Assembly: GCF_029502005.1 (NCBI RefSeq)
Contig: NZ_JAMQOT010000001.1
Span: 124,001-188,000 of the forward strand
Origin: Natrinema salsiterrestre
Lineage (GTDB): Archaea > Halobacteriota > Halobacteria > Halobacteriales > Natrialbaceae
Direction of reading: 5' to 3'
Length of the DNA stretch: 64,000 nt
The stretch's first letter is position 1; each line of letters opens with the position of its first letter. Shown piece by piece: positions 51,877 to 61,279 of this stretch. The notes beneath the pieces are model-generated. The model was not told the DNA's origin. It did no database searches and saw nothing but the letters and a program-made list of their open reading frames with translations. Made by a program: the position numbers and the translations under genes.

Positions 51877-52818
51877 ATGCGGGAGTTTCTCGCCGTCTAT
51901 CTAAAAGGGTTCTCGATGGGATCGGCCGACGTCGTCCCCGGGGTTTCCGGGGCGACGATCGCACTGATCGTCGGTATCTACGATCGATTGGTTCGCGCGA
52001 TCACGGCGATCGATCCGCGCGCGTTCCGACCGGCGGTACGTATCCACGAACCGGAAAGCAGAGCGGCGCTTCGGGCAGAGTTCGAGCGAATCGACGCGAC
52101 GTTTTTGGTTGTACTCGGGCTGGGGATCGGGACCGCAATCGCCGCGCTCTCGTCCGTGATGCACACCGCGGTGAGCGAGTATCCGGTTCCGACCTACGGG
52201 TTCTTTTTCGGGTTGATCGGTGCGTCGGCAGTCGTGTTGTACGGTGACGTGGAACGATGGACCGTGCGACGAATCGCCGTCTCGATCGTCGGGATCGTCC
52301 TCGCCGCCGCGGTAACGGGTGTGACGCAAGCCGGAACGTCGCACGAACCGGCGATGATCGTTCTCGCGGGTGCAATCGCAGTCTGTGCGATGATACTACC
52401 GGGCGTCTCGGGTTCGTTCTTTCTGTTGATCCTCGGTCAGTACGAGTACATGATGGGGACGGTCGGCGCGTTCGTCGACGCATTGATCGGGGTACTCCGC
52501 GGCGACGGGCTCGCTCCGCTTCTCGAGCCCGGAACGATAGTCGCGCTCTTCGGAGTCGGCGCGGTTGTCGGGCTATTCGCGATGGCGCACACCGTCAGAC
52601 GCGCCCTCGAGCGCTATCGAGCCACGACGCTCGCCTTCCTGGTGAGTTTGATGGTCGGCGCGCTTCGCCTCCCCGTGGTAGAGGTGACGAGCAATCTCGG
52701 AACGTCACCGGCGGAACGCCCCGCGATTGCCGTCGGGACCGGACTCGTCGGTGCCGGTGCCGTCCTGCTAATCGATCGGTACACTGCCGACCTCGAGTAC
52801 GATTCGTCGGAGCAGTAA
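51877..52818 (+). CDS. DUF368 family protein, putative polyprenyl-phosphate carrier
   Basis: A 313-residue membrane protein of about ten helices with the family hallmarks MGSADVVPGVSGATIALIVGIY and its internal repeat AMILPGVSGSFFLLILGQYEYM. DUF368 members (PopT in bacteria) were identified as carriers that return undecaprenyl phosphate across the membrane. Here the gene is 94 nt behind aglB on the same strand, so recycling of dolichyl phosphate released by AglB is the obvious hypothesis. Inverted repetition of the PGVSG motif is consistent with an inverted-repeat transporter. Confidence 0.85.
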   Translation: MREFLAVYLKGFSMGSADVVPGVSGATIALIVGIYDRLVRAITAIDPRAFRPAVRIHEPESRAALRAEFERIDATFLVVLGLGIGTAIAALSSVMHTAVSEYPVPTYGFFFGLIGASAVVLYGDVERWTVRRIAVSIVGIVLAAAVTGVTQAGTSHEPAMIVLAGAIAVCAMILPGVSGSFFLLILGQYEYMMGTVGAFVDALIGVLRGDGLAPLLEPGTIVALFGVGAVVGLFAMAHTVRRALERYRATTLAFLVSLMVGALRLPVVEVTSNLGTSPAERPAIAVGTGLVGAGAVLLIDRYTADLEYDSSEQ

Positions 52819-52935
52819 TCCCGGTATCACTCCGAGCGAGTCCAAGACCGGTTTGAATCTTCGTTAAGCCATAATAATTCCTATACGTAAGTATAAGATA
52901 GATTTATTACCATCGGAGGCATCCATTGGAATGTA

Positions 52936-53070
52936 ATGTCCGCGAAAGACAGCATGAAGGACTACCTCGCACAGCACCCACGAATGATCGGCGCCCTGTT
53001 CACCCTGTTCGTCCTGCTCAGTCAGGCCGGATCGGTTGCAGCGGGAACGTCGTCACAGATCGGACCCTGA
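52936..53070 (+). CDS. Small haloarchaeal membrane protein (DUF7503-like)
   Basis: A 44-residue protein starting MSAKDSMKDYLAQHPRMIGA, then one hydrophobic segment LFTLFVLLSQAGSVAA and a short polar tail. It matches a widespread tiny haloarchaeal family (DUF7503, from memory). One membrane helix or an uncleaved signal-like segment is expected. An AT-rich region with TATA-like TATAAG lies about 45 nt upstream. Role unknown. Confidence 0.7.
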   Translation: MSAKDSMKDYLAQHPRMIGALFTLFVLLSQAGSVAAGTSSQIGP

Positions 53071-53267
53071 GACGGCTACGGAGAAGCGACCGCTTTTTGT
53101 TCGCGACGAAGCCGGCGTACTACTCGGAGAGAAGTGCCTGCCGCCGGCTATCCGTTACCGGTACAACCCGAAACGCAGGTCACCGCCCACCGAGACGACG
53201 GACCTGCCACCCTCCGTACCCGTGTTCACCCCCTAGGGGAACTCCACGGCTCTGGCCGCGGGAGAAG

Positions 53268-55340
53268 TCACTCGAGTAACTGCGTCCCGATCCCGTCGTT
53301 CCAGTGGAGCGTTCCCCCGGATAATACCGGCAACTCGGTCCACGTGAAATATTCCCGTAGCGGCTCCTCGGTCACCCGAGAAACTGGCGTGCGCCCCGGC
53401 GTGAGATGACGATCCGCGACGGAATCGAGGGTCGACGTAGTCGCCGTCCCCAGCTTGAATTCCTTCGTCGAGTACGACTGGACCGAAAAGTCGAACTGCT
53501 CTCCGCTACGGGACTCGAGTTCCACGAGCGTCGGCGCACCGCCGTCGGACTGGGCGATGTCCGCTGACCCGTCGCCGACGATGAGATACTGATCACCGAG
53601 CCCCGCGTTGGTTCTCGCGATTTCGAGTGCGCCCCGGAGCGGAAAGCCGCGGTTGAGCAGGCGAGCCATCGTCTCACCGGCGTCGACGGCGTTTTCGTTG
53701 ATCACGTCGGCGTACGTGCTGACGCCGCCGAACGCCCCCCGGCGGGTGAGCGCGAGCCCCTGCTCGTAGGAGCGACAGGCGTTCAGGAAGAAGACGCCGA
53801 CGTCGACCGACTCGAGGGTTCGGACGTCGAGATCGCCGTCGGAACAGCGGATACCGTCCTCGACCGCGTGGCCGATGTAGTGGAAGAAATCGTAGCCGCC
53901 GTCGGTGAGCAATTCGGCGAGGCGATCGCAGTCGACGCCGAACTCCGAGTGGATCTCGAACGGGAGATCGCCCCGGTTGCCGTAGGCACCGTCGAGGAGA
54001 TCGTGCTCGTCGATCATGCGGACGTCGTTACAGACGAGCAGGATCTCGATCGATTCGCTCCGTTCGTCGTGGTCGAGCTGATTTCGATACGCCTCGATGG
54101 TCGCCTTCGACGCCTGCTGTGGGATGCCGTCGCCGAACCAGGCGTGTTCGACGGCCTCGTCCGTCACCGACGGAACGACGAACGGCGCGCGGTCCGTGAC
54201 CGGAGACGAAGAGCGGTAGGTCGTCGCGGAGCGGACGAGCCCCGAACTCGGGTCCGGCTGCGGAACCGATTCCGGCGTCCGCCCGTGAGATTCGCGAACG
54301 ATTCCGAGTTCGTTGACGACGAACGGTAACAACGTGGCACTCTCCGGGTCGGACGGAACGTGTGCGGTCAGCGGCCACCGTGGAACGTGTGGCTCGATCA
54401 GTTCGAACGGAACCTCGAGATACCGTTCCAGACGCTGTGGAAGCGGGCAGTCGTACGTGTCGGCGAGGTCGAACGGGAGGTCGTCCTCGAGCGCTGATCG
54501 TTCGAGGAGGTCGTACTGGAAGACGCCCTCGGTCCGAGTCAGACAGTCGAGGAAGAAGAACCGCTTCAGGAGGGTCGCGATCTCGTCCTCGAGGGCGCGG
54601 TCGGTCCCCAGCGGGTGGTCGAATCGCGGCGTCTCGAGCATCGGTCTGTCGCCCGGTCGGATCGCGGCTCCCAGAAAGAACGCGAGCGGCGCAGCCTGGT
54701 ACAGCGACGCGTAGTCCGGCGGCACGGTGAGCGTGCTGTCGCTCTCGGGTTCGTCGACGGCGTCAGGAATGTCGAGCCGATCGCCGAGTTCGATCAGCGG
54801 CGGATGGCCGCGCAAGGTCGGCCACGTCCGCTCGGGAGAGGTCGTCTGCAGTGCGGACGGGAACGCGGAGACGGCACGCATCATCGATTCGACGTCGGGT
54901 GGCGTCGTAATCGTTCCGACGGGCCGGTCGTGGGGCGATCGCGCGCCGAGTTCGATTCCCGTCTCTCGATCGGTCGTTATCGTAATCGAGGTGACGCCGA
55001 TGTCGATCGTTCCGGGCGCGTCGATCCGACAGTAGAGTTTGATCGGGCCGCTCAACCCGACGAACTGGGTCCGATCCTCGAGTCGAGCCGTTTCGCCGGC
55101 GTCGAACTTTCCTGTGGTTCGCCCGGTCTCGTCGTGGACGGTCACGGAGTACGGTTGCGTGACGGTGACCGTGTCGGTCTCGAGTCGACAGGTCGAATCG
55201 ACCGGAAAGCCGAAATGCTCCGGTTTGCTGGCGTCGAACGAGACCGTCCCTGGCGTTTCGATCTGGAGGCGACGGTGTTCGATCGAGTCGTATATCTCGA
55301 GCCCCGTCGTGTCCGCCAGTTCTGTGAACTCGATCGTCAT
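53268..55340 (-). CDS. CHAT-domain (caspase-like) protein
   Basis: A 690-residue protein whose C-terminal third has a CHAT peptidase core: the catalytic His in YDFFHYIGHAVEDG and the catalytic Cys in VFFLNACRSYEQG, preceded by a strand IEILLVCND. The N-terminal 140 residues are a beta-rich domain with DETGRTTGKFDAGETARL, and the middle is a long helical region. No repeats such as TPR or NACHT are obvious. It has an upstream neighbour on the same strand 66 nt away, an Orc1/Cdc6-like ATPase with a degenerate P-loop. CHAT proteins act in immunity or cell-death systems in several prokaryotes; here the target is unknown. Confidence 0.75.
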   Translation of the reverse strand: MTIEFTELADTTGLEIYDSIEHRRLQIETPGTVSFDASKPEHFGFPVDSTCRLETDTVTVTQPYSVTVHDETGRTTGKFDAGETARLEDRTQFVGLSGPIKLYCRIDAPGTIDIGVTSITITTDRETGIELGARSPHDRPVGTITTPPDVESMMRAVSAFPSALQTTSPERTWPTLRGHPPLIELGDRLDIPDAVDEPESDSTLTVPPDYASLYQAAPLAFFLGAAIRPGDRPMLETPRFDHPLGTDRALEDEIATLLKRFFFLDCLTRTEGVFQYDLLERSALEDDLPFDLADTYDCPLPQRLERYLEVPFELIEPHVPRWPLTAHVPSDPESATLLPFVVNELGIVRESHGRTPESVPQPDPSSGLVRSATTYRSSSPVTDRAPFVVPSVTDEAVEHAWFGDGIPQQASKATIEAYRNQLDHDERSESIEILLVCNDVRMIDEHDLLDGAYGNRGDLPFEIHSEFGVDCDRLAELLTDGGYDFFHYIGHAVEDGIRCSDGDLDVRTLESVDVGVFFLNACRSYEQGLALTRRGAFGGVSTYADVINENAVDAGETMARLLNRGFPLRGALEIARTNAGLGDQYLIVGDGSADIAQSDGGAPTLVELESRSGEQFDFSVQSYSTKEFKLGTATTSTLDSVADRHLTPGRTPVSRVTEEPLREYFTWTELPVLSGGTLHWNDGIGTQLLE

Positions 55341-55406
55341 ACCGGGTTAGACTACCGTAGGCCGGGGCCGACAAAATAGATTGCCCCATCCGGGTATCGC
55401 CCGTGA

Positions 55407-56573
55407 TCACAGCGGCTGCGTTCCGGTCGACGTCAGCGATCGAAACGCTATCGTCGGGAATCGCGGTTCGACCGTGCTCGGTTGGCGACCGCTGCCGGTA
55501 TCGGTGGTCGCCAGCGGGACCCGTTCGATGATCCCTCGATCGGCGATCTCGTACAGGAACCGCTTGACGGTTCCGGCGGTCAACGACGACCGGTCGGCGA
55601 TAGCGGCCGCGATCTCTCGGATCGGTCGATCGCCCGCACCGATCTCGACGAGTGCCAGCAGCACTCGCTGGCGGGTTTCGGAGAGTGCCAGCGCGCGGCT
55701 CACGTGCACGCCGTCGTCGGGGACGTCGTCCCGTGCGGTCTCGAGGTGGGCGGGTTCGATCCGGTCGGCGTCGTCCTCCGTCGCGAGGACGGCCGCACCG
55801 AACAGGGCCGCGAGCGCGTCGTGTGCGTTCCCATCGGCCCAGTCGGCCAGGTCGCGAACGAGACCGTGATCGAGCACGCCCGCTGCCAGTCCCGTCGAGG
55901 CGCGGTCGGTCACGACGTCGACGAGCTCGTGATCGCGGTAGGCCGGAACGGTGACCGTGGGGCCCTCGTGGCCGTCGGGTTCTCGCTGGCCGACCGCGAC
56001 GGTAGCGATGCGGTCCCCGACCGGTTCGAGCAGGTCACGGACCCGGGCGACGTCGAGCGTTTCGGGCTCGTCGTGATGGTCGATCGCGACGATCGCGCGT
56101 CGGTCGGGCCGACCGAGCCGCTCGGTCAGGCGGCTGCGCAAGTCGTCGGTGCCGACGCCGCTTTCCGGCACTCGGTCGGTCGAGATACTCGACAGGAGAG
56201 CCCGATAGAGGGAGAACGGACTCTCGACCTGTCGACCGTCGACGGCCACGAACCACGTTACCGGATCCGTGCTCCCGCCCCGCGTGGTCGTGGCGATGGT
56301 CCGATTCGACCCCCCGAACTGCTCGTTCAACGCGTCGAACAGCGCGGTCACGACGGCTGACGTTCCCGATCCGGCCGGGCCGACGACCGCGACCGGCGGC
56401 GGCAACTCGCCGTCGAAGACCGGCTCGAGCGTGTCGAGCAGCTGTTCCAGTACGGGACCGCGACCGACCGGTTCCGGTCGGTGAACGACCGGGCTGAGAT
56501 GGTCGCGGTCGACGACGACGGTCCGACCTTGCCGCGCCGACCGGCGGCGAGCGATGCGCTCCTGTAAGTCCAT
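55407..56573 (-). CDS. Orc1/Cdc6-like AAA+ protein with degenerate ATP site
   Basis: A 388-residue protein with the layout of haloarchaeal Orc1/Cdc6: AAA+ core, lid and C-terminal winged helix (TRQRVLLALVEIGAGDRP, REIAAAIADRSSLTAGTVKRF). The Walker A reads GPAGSGTSAV, where threonine replaces the lysine, and the Walker B AIVAIDHHDEP is poor, so ATP hydrolysis is doubtful. It is unlikely to be an origin-firing initiator. Its ATG shares one base with the glpC stop (TAATG), which couples it to the glp operon, and the CHAT gene follows. The pairing with CHAT suggests sensor and effector (inference). Confidence 0.7.
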   Translation of the reverse strand: MDLQERIARRRSARQGRTVVVDRDHLSPVVHRPEPVGRGPVLEQLLDTLEPVFDGELPPPVAVVGPAGSGTSAVVTALFDALNEQFGGSNRTIATTTRGGSTDPVTWFVAVDGRQVESPFSLYRALLSSISTDRVPESGVGTDDLRSRLTERLGRPDRRAIVAIDHHDEPETLDVARVRDLLEPVGDRIATVAVGQREPDGHEGPTVTVPAYRDHELVDVVTDRASTGLAAGVLDHGLVRDLADWADGNAHDALAALFGAAVLATEDDADRIEPAHLETARDDVPDDGVHVSRALALSETRQRVLLALVEIGAGDRPIREIAAAIADRSSLTAGTVKRFLYEIADRGIIERVPLATTDTGSGRQPSTVEPRFPTIAFRSLTSTGTQPL

Positions 56574-57901
56574 TACTGGGAGTCTGCCTCCGTCCCGACG
56601 AGTGCCGCCTCGAGCACCTCGAGGGTGTGGGTGATCTCGTAGCCGGTACCGTGTTCCATCTGCATCGAGCAGGTCGGACACTCCGTCAGCCCCGTCTCCG
56701 CGTCCGCGTCTTCCATGTGGTCGAACATCTCGTCCCCGATTTTCATGGATGTTTCGTAGTTCTCCGCTTTCCAGCCGTACGTGCCGGAAATGCCGGAACA
56801 GGAGTCGCCGACGTCGCGCGCTTCGACCCCGTCGATCGGGGCCAGCACTTCCATGGTCTGCCCGTCGAGCCCCTGATTACGCGCGTGACACGGCGCGTGG
56901 TACGCGAAGTTCTCGAACTCGTCTCCGACGGAGGTCCCCTCGAGTTCGCCCTCGAGATCCTCGTGGACGCGCAGGTACTCGACGGCGTCCCAGGTGTTCG
57001 CGGCGACCTCCTCGGTCCCCTCGAAGTCGAACAGCTCGGGATACTCCTGGCGGAGCGACATCGAACAGGAGCTACAGGAGGCGACGATGTCCGCCCCGTC
57101 CGCGATGGCCGCGCCGAGTTCGCGAACGTTGGTTTCCGCCGACCGGCGCGCGTCCTCGAGCATGCCGTTGGCGAACATCGGCGTCCCCGAACAGTGCTGG
57201 TCGGGGACCATGATCTCGTAGCCGAGGTGTTCGTAGACGCGGACCAGCGCCTTCCCCACCTCGGGCGTGTTGTAGTTCGAGTAACAGCCGTGGAAGTAGG
57301 CGATGCGCTTGTCCTCGTTTCGGACCTGTGCGCCGCCGCGTGCGGTCCACCACTCGCGGAAGGTCTCCGTCGCGAACTCCGGGAACTCCCGCTCGCCCGT
57401 GATTCCGAGGACTTTCTCGCCGAGCCACTGCGTCGCGGAGAGCCCCATCACGAAGTTCGTCGTCCGCGGGAACATCGATCCCAGCGGCGCGAGCCGGCGG
57501 TAGTTCGCGAGGATTCGGTTGCGGACGTACTCCCGCGAGAATTTCTCCATTTGCTCCTCGACGTACTCCCCTCGAGCGGTGTTGTGCATCTGGGAGAGGG
57601 GTACGTCGGAGGGGCAGGCGCTGTCACAGCGCATGCAGTTCGAGCACTTCATCACCGAGTCGTCGATGTCCCGATCGTCCTGACGCTTGAGCCGCCACTG
57701 TTCCGGCCCCTGGAACTTCGGGCCGGGGAACTCGTCGTCGACCTCGGCGACGGGGCAGTTGGTGTCGCAGGTCGAGCACTTGTAACAGTCGTCCGCGCCC
57801 GGCCGGAGGTCCATGTCTTCGGCCTCCGGAAAGACCTGAATCGGTTCGAACTCGTCGTCGCCCGGTACCCCGTCGTCGGTCGGCTGTTCTGCGTCACTCA
57901 T
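56573..57901 (-). CDS. glpC: Anaerobic-type glycerol-3-phosphate dehydrogenase subunit C
   Basis: A 442-residue iron-sulfur membrane-linking subunit. Two ferredoxin-like [4Fe-4S] motifs, CYKCSTCDTNCP and CSNCMRCDSACP, are followed by two CCG-type cysteine domains (YFHGCYSNYNTPEVG, CHARNQGLDGQ, GDSCSGISGTYGWK, CPTCSMQMEHG). It passes electrons from GlpA/GlpB to the quinone pool. Stop shares one base with the next gene. Gap to glpB is 102 nt. Confidence 0.92.
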   Translation of the reverse strand: MSDAEQPTDDGVPGDDEFEPIQVFPEAEDMDLRPGADDCYKCSTCDTNCPVAEVDDEFPGPKFQGPEQWRLKRQDDRDIDDSVMKCSNCMRCDSACPSDVPLSQMHNTARGEYVEEQMEKFSREYVRNRILANYRRLAPLGSMFPRTTNFVMGLSATQWLGEKVLGITGEREFPEFATETFREWWTARGGAQVRNEDKRIAYFHGCYSNYNTPEVGKALVRVYEHLGYEIMVPDQHCSGTPMFANGMLEDARRSAETNVRELGAAIADGADIVASCSSCSMSLRQEYPELFDFEGTEEVAANTWDAVEYLRVHEDLEGELEGTSVGDEFENFAYHAPCHARNQGLDGQTMEVLAPIDGVEARDVGDSCSGISGTYGWKAENYETSMKIGDEMFDHMEDADAETGLTECPTCSMQMEHGTGYEITHTLEVLEAALVGTEADSQ

Positions 57902-58003
57902 TGCAATAGGTCGATCGGTCGCTGGTGGTTTCGTCGCCCGTTCCGCGTCGTTCCGGTGGCTGTAACTGGTCGATTCGGTCGCTCGAGTCGCCGCTGTCGC
58001 CTC

Positions 58004-59311
58004 TCATTCGCCGCCCTCCCTGCCGGCGCGCTGACCGGCGGCGTAGCCCGTCGCGAGCGAGACGCCGCTGCCGGACTTCTCCGCGGCGAAGTCGTAGCCG
58101 CCCAGCACCGCGCCCGCCGCGCGAAGGTTCCGGAATTCGGGCTCGTCGCCGGCGTCGAGCGGTCTGAGATCCCGGTCGACCGGCAGCCCGAACCGGGCGT
58201 ATGGCTGGTCGCCGAAGACGTCGTCCACGAACCACTCGTAGCGGTCGGCGGCGTGGGGCACGTGACAGTCGAATATCGGCTCGAACACCCGTTCGCGCTC
58301 GGAGTCGACGCCCTTGCCGACGAGCCCCCCCGTCGCGAGCACGTACTGATCGGCCCGGTGGGGGACCTCGGCTCCGTGGCGGTCGACGATGACGCGGTCG
58401 ATCCGATCGGGGCCGGTCGCGTCCGTCCCGTCACTCTCGGTCTCGTAGTCGACTACGGGGACGCCGGTCGTCACTCGAACGCCGGCGTCCTCGAGCGCGT
58501 CGTAGAGCAGGTCTTCGAGTCGCATCCCGGGCAGGCTCGGCGGCCCCATCGGGACCTCGAAGACGTCGACGGCGAGTCGTTCCCCGAGGTCGGCTCTGAC
58601 CTCGGCTGCGTGATCGTCGCCGAGGATCGCGGGGAAGCCGACGCGGGTCTCGTCCTCGAGGTGGCCCCTCACGGTCTCGGCCAGAGCGTCGCGCGCCGTG
58701 GTCTCGCCCGCGGCCGTCGTCACTGCTTCGTCGTGGTCGAGCAGGTGTGCGTACCGCGTCACCTTCGCGTCGTCCCGGACGAGCCCGGGGAAGCGGACCG
58801 TGACGCCGCGAGCCGCGAAGGGTGCGCCCGCCGCCTCGAGGTGGGCGGCCGCCAGCGGCGCTTCGAAGTCCGGCAGCGTCTCGAAGCCGACCAGTAGGGT
58901 GTCGCGATCGTCGCTCGCGAGTCCGGCCGCCGTCGAGGCGGGATACCGCGCGGTCGGCTTGACGGTGCCGCCGTGGGTCGGGACGAGCGCGTTCGCGTCG
59001 GTGTGTGCTCCGTCGTAGGCGTCACCCGCGATGTCGTCGAAGAACTCGAGCGCTTCGCGGACCGCCTCGGTCCCCACCCGCTCGTAGGGGTGGCCCTCGG
59101 GGAGCCCCTCGAGCGCGTCGAACGGATCGACCAGCGGTCCCTCGCCCGCCGGCGTGTATCCGAGAATATCGATCAACCCGCTCGCGTGCCGGAGCGTGCT
59201 CTGCTTGTACGAGACCAGCCGGACCCGGACATCTTCCTCTGCGGCGGCGAGCGCGGCGGTCGCACCGGCGAGTCCCCCGCCGATGACGAGGACGTCGTCC
59301 TCGATGGCCAT
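58004..59311 (-). CDS. glpB: Glycerol-3-phosphate dehydrogenase subunit B
   Basis: A 435-residue flavoprotein subunit starting MAIEDDVLVIGGGLAGATAALA with an FAD/FMN Rossmann motif. Other family marks are LRHASGLIDILGYTP, FPGLVRDDAKVTRYAHL, and the C-terminal FEPIFDCHVP and AAGAVLGGYDFAAEKSG. It works with GlpA and GlpC in the heterotrimer. The ATG directly follows the glpA TAG (TAG-ATG), so translation is coupled. Confidence 0.92.
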   Translation of the reverse strand: MAIEDDVLVIGGGLAGATAALAAAEEDVRVRLVSYKQSTLRHASGLIDILGYTPAGEGPLVDPFDALEGLPEGHPYERVGTEAVREALEFFDDIAGDAYDGAHTDANALVPTHGGTVKPTARYPASTAAGLASDDRDTLLVGFETLPDFEAPLAAAHLEAAGAPFAARGVTVRFPGLVRDDAKVTRYAHLLDHDEAVTTAAGETTARDALAETVRGHLEDETRVGFPAILGDDHAAEVRADLGERLAVDVFEVPMGPPSLPGMRLEDLLYDALEDAGVRVTTGVPVVDYETESDGTDATGPDRIDRVIVDRHGAEVPHRADQYVLATGGLVGKGVDSERERVFEPIFDCHVPHAADRYEWFVDDVFGDQPYARFGLPVDRDLRPLDAGDEPEFRNLRAAGAVLGGYDFAAEKSGSGVSLATGYAAGQRAGREGGE

Positions 59312-60985
59312 CTACCGGCCCCCTCCGTCGAAGGCCGCGAAGTCGACCGCCGCCTCCGCGCTCGCGGGATCGCGATCGCGGTTCATCGTCGTCGCGTGCA
59401 GCGCGTAGTTGAGCATCGCCTGCGAGAGCTGTTCGCCCCACAGGGCGTGGCGCTCGCCCTTCCAGCGCTCCTGGAAGAGTTCGTCGAGGGACGCCCGAAC
59501 CGTCTCCTCGTCGTAGGTGGGGTGGAGCTCGTTCGCCATGTTCTGACAGCAGAAGCCGCCCTGACAGTTTCCCATCGACGCCCGCGTCCGGATCCGGACC
59601 GCGTTCAGGTCCGATCCCGACTGCGAGACGGCGTCCCGAATTTCCGCCCGCGTCACGCCCTCGCACTGGCAAATAACGGGATTGGCGTCGTCCGTCTCGA
59701 GCACCTCGCTCGCCCGGCTTCCCAGTCGCTGCTTGCTCCGGCGGGCCACCGGCGAGCGGAGCCCGAAATCGTCCATTCCCGCCTCGAGCGTCTCGATGTT
59801 CTCGCTCCCCGGTAGCGGTTCGTCCGCGGTCGCACAGCCGGCGGTCACGCCCAGCTTCTCGCAGACGTGATCCGAGATCTCCTCGGCCATCGCGCGGTAG
59901 GTGGTGAACTTGCCGCCGACGATGCTCGACATCCCGGACACGCCGTCGCGATCGGTGTGATCGAGCAGGAAGAAGTCTCGCGTGATGTCGGTGGGGTCCT
60001 GCGTCCCGGTCCCCGGCGGCTCGTAGAGGGGCCGGACGCCCCAGAACGAGCGGATCGTCCGGGCCTCCTCGAGGATCGGCACCAGTTCCGAGAGGGTGTC
60101 GATCATCTGGTCGACCTCCCACCCCTCCTCGGGGTAGTCGTCCGGATCCGACACTTCCTCGTCGGTCGTCCCGAGGATGGCCGTCGTCTCGTGGGGAACG
60201 ACGATGTCGGCGTCGCCTTTCGGCCGGCAGCGGTTGATCACGGTGTCGACCTGCCGGACGTTCATGATCGTCATCACGCCCTTCGAGGGGCGGACCTCGA
60301 CCTCGAGGTCCGCCATCGCGCCGATCTGGCCGGCCCACGCGCCGGTCGCGTTGACGACGTAGTCGGCGGTGATCTCCTCCGTCGCGCCCGGGGTCGCGTG
60401 GGTGCGCTTCCCGGGACCGGACTCGTGGCGGACCTCGACCCCGTAGATGTCGTCGCCCTCGCGCAGGAGGTCGATTACTTCGGCGTGGGTCTCGACCCGC
60501 GCGCCGTGGTTCTCCGCGCCGATCGCGTTCGCGACGCAGAGCCGGAACGGGTCGACCGCCCCGTCGGGGACCTCGATCGCTCGCTTCACGTCCTCCGCGA
60601 GATACGGCTCGACCTCGCGCGCTTCCGCCCCCGAGAGCACGCGGGCGGGGATCCCACACTCGCGGCAGCCCTCGAGTTTCTCCCGAAAGTACTCGTCCGA
60701 GTCCTCGGGCCGCTGGACGAACAGCCCGCCGGTCTCCTCGACGCAGTGACCGGCGATGTCCCGCAGGATCTCGTTTTCTTCGATACACTCGGTCGCGCTG
60801 GCCTGGTCCGAGACGGCGTATCGCCCGCCGCTGTGCAACAGGCCGTGCATCCGACCGGTCGTGCCGTCCGTGAGGTTCCCCCGCTCGACGAGCGTGACCT
60901 CGAGGCCGCGCATCGCCAGATCCCGGGCGATGCCACAGCCGGTCGAGCCGCCGCCGAGAACGAGGACCTCGGTATCGCGTGCCAT
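59312..60985 (-). CDS. glpA: Glycerol-3-phosphate dehydrogenase subunit A
   Basis: A 557-residue FAD-dependent catalytic subunit that oxidises glycerol-3-phosphate to dihydroxyacetone phosphate. FAD-binding [21 protein letters not shown] opens the chain, then [29 protein letters not shown] and [18 protein letters not shown]. The C-terminal BFD-like [2Fe-2S] domain has [11 protein letters not shown] and [13 protein letters not shown] at 60985 was chosen because a TATA box (GATAAAATAAAGG) about 35 nt upstream leaves only a short leader. First gene of glpABC. Confidence 0.93.
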   Translation of the reverse strand: MARDTEVLVLGGGSTGCGIARDLAMRGLEVTLVERGNLTDGTTGRMHGLLHSGGRYAVSDQASATECIEENEILRDIAGHCVEETGGLFVQRPEDSDEYFREKLEGCRECGIPARVLSGAEAREVEPYLAEDVKRAIEVPDGAVDPFRLCVANAIGAENHGARVETHAEVIDLLREGDDIYGVEVRHESGPGKRTHATPGATEEITADYVVNATGAWAGQIGAMADLEVEVRPSKGVMTIMNVRQVDTVINRCRPKGDADIVVPHETTAILGTTDEEVSDPDDYPEEGWEVDQMIDTLSELVPILEEARTIRSFWGVRPLYEPPGTGTQDPTDITRDFFLLDHTDRDGVSGMSSIVGGKFTTYRAMAEEISDHVCEKLGVTAGCATADEPLPGSENIETLEAGMDDFGLRSPVARRSKQRLGSRASEVLETDDANPVICQCEGVTRAEIRDAVSQSGSDLNAVRIRTRASMGNCQGGFCCQNMANELHPTYDEETVRASLDELFQERWKGERHALWGEQLSQAMLNYALHATTMNRDRDPASAEAAVDFAAFDGGGR

Positions 60986-61014
60986 TCTGTCGGTAGACCC
61001 TACGGACAGCCCCA

Positions 61015-61027
61015 CCTTTATTTTATC
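61015..61027 (-). promoter_or_regulatory. TATA box of glpABC
   Basis: CGATAAAATAAAG on the minus strand, about 35 nt before the glpA ATG, in the AT-rich gap between the divergent glpA and glpK genes. Confidence 0.5.
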
Positions 61028-61196
61028 GGCGGTCAGACAACGGCCATAACAATAGGACGATTCGGAAAACTGTACCGACGGTTCGGGCTGAAACCGCCGG
61101 ATGGCGTACCAGTTCGATCGCGTAATCGTCGGTTACAGCGCTCGAAATGCCACATACTCTGTCTCTCTTATGAAATACGAATTATGGTTTTGAAAA

Positions 61197-61207
61197 CATT
61201 TATAATG
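61197..61207 (+). promoter_or_regulatory. TATA box of glpK
   Basis: CATTTATAATG lies about 75 nt upstream of the glpK ATG, giving a leader of about 50 nt. The leader carries GGAGCAAGGGTGA before the start, with purine-rich Shine-Dalgarno-like character, so glpK is probably not leaderless. The region between the two glp promoters (61028-61196) may bind a shared glycerol regulator. Confidence 0.45.
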
Positions 61208-61279
61208 ATCGTAGGAATTGTTTACCAGTAGCACGCTGCCGGCGATAAAGACGGCGCGTGGGAGCAAGGGTGACTACCT

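Noticed and set aside
55407-56573. Calling the Orc1/Cdc6-like gene a replication initiator with a nearby origin
   Set aside because: The P-loop lacks lysine, and no cluster of origin-recognition-box-like inverted repeats is visible beside it.
56627-58897. A 756-codon open frame on the plus strand
   Set aside because: It is antisense to glpC and glpB, which have clear motifs; no domain is recognisable in the long frame.
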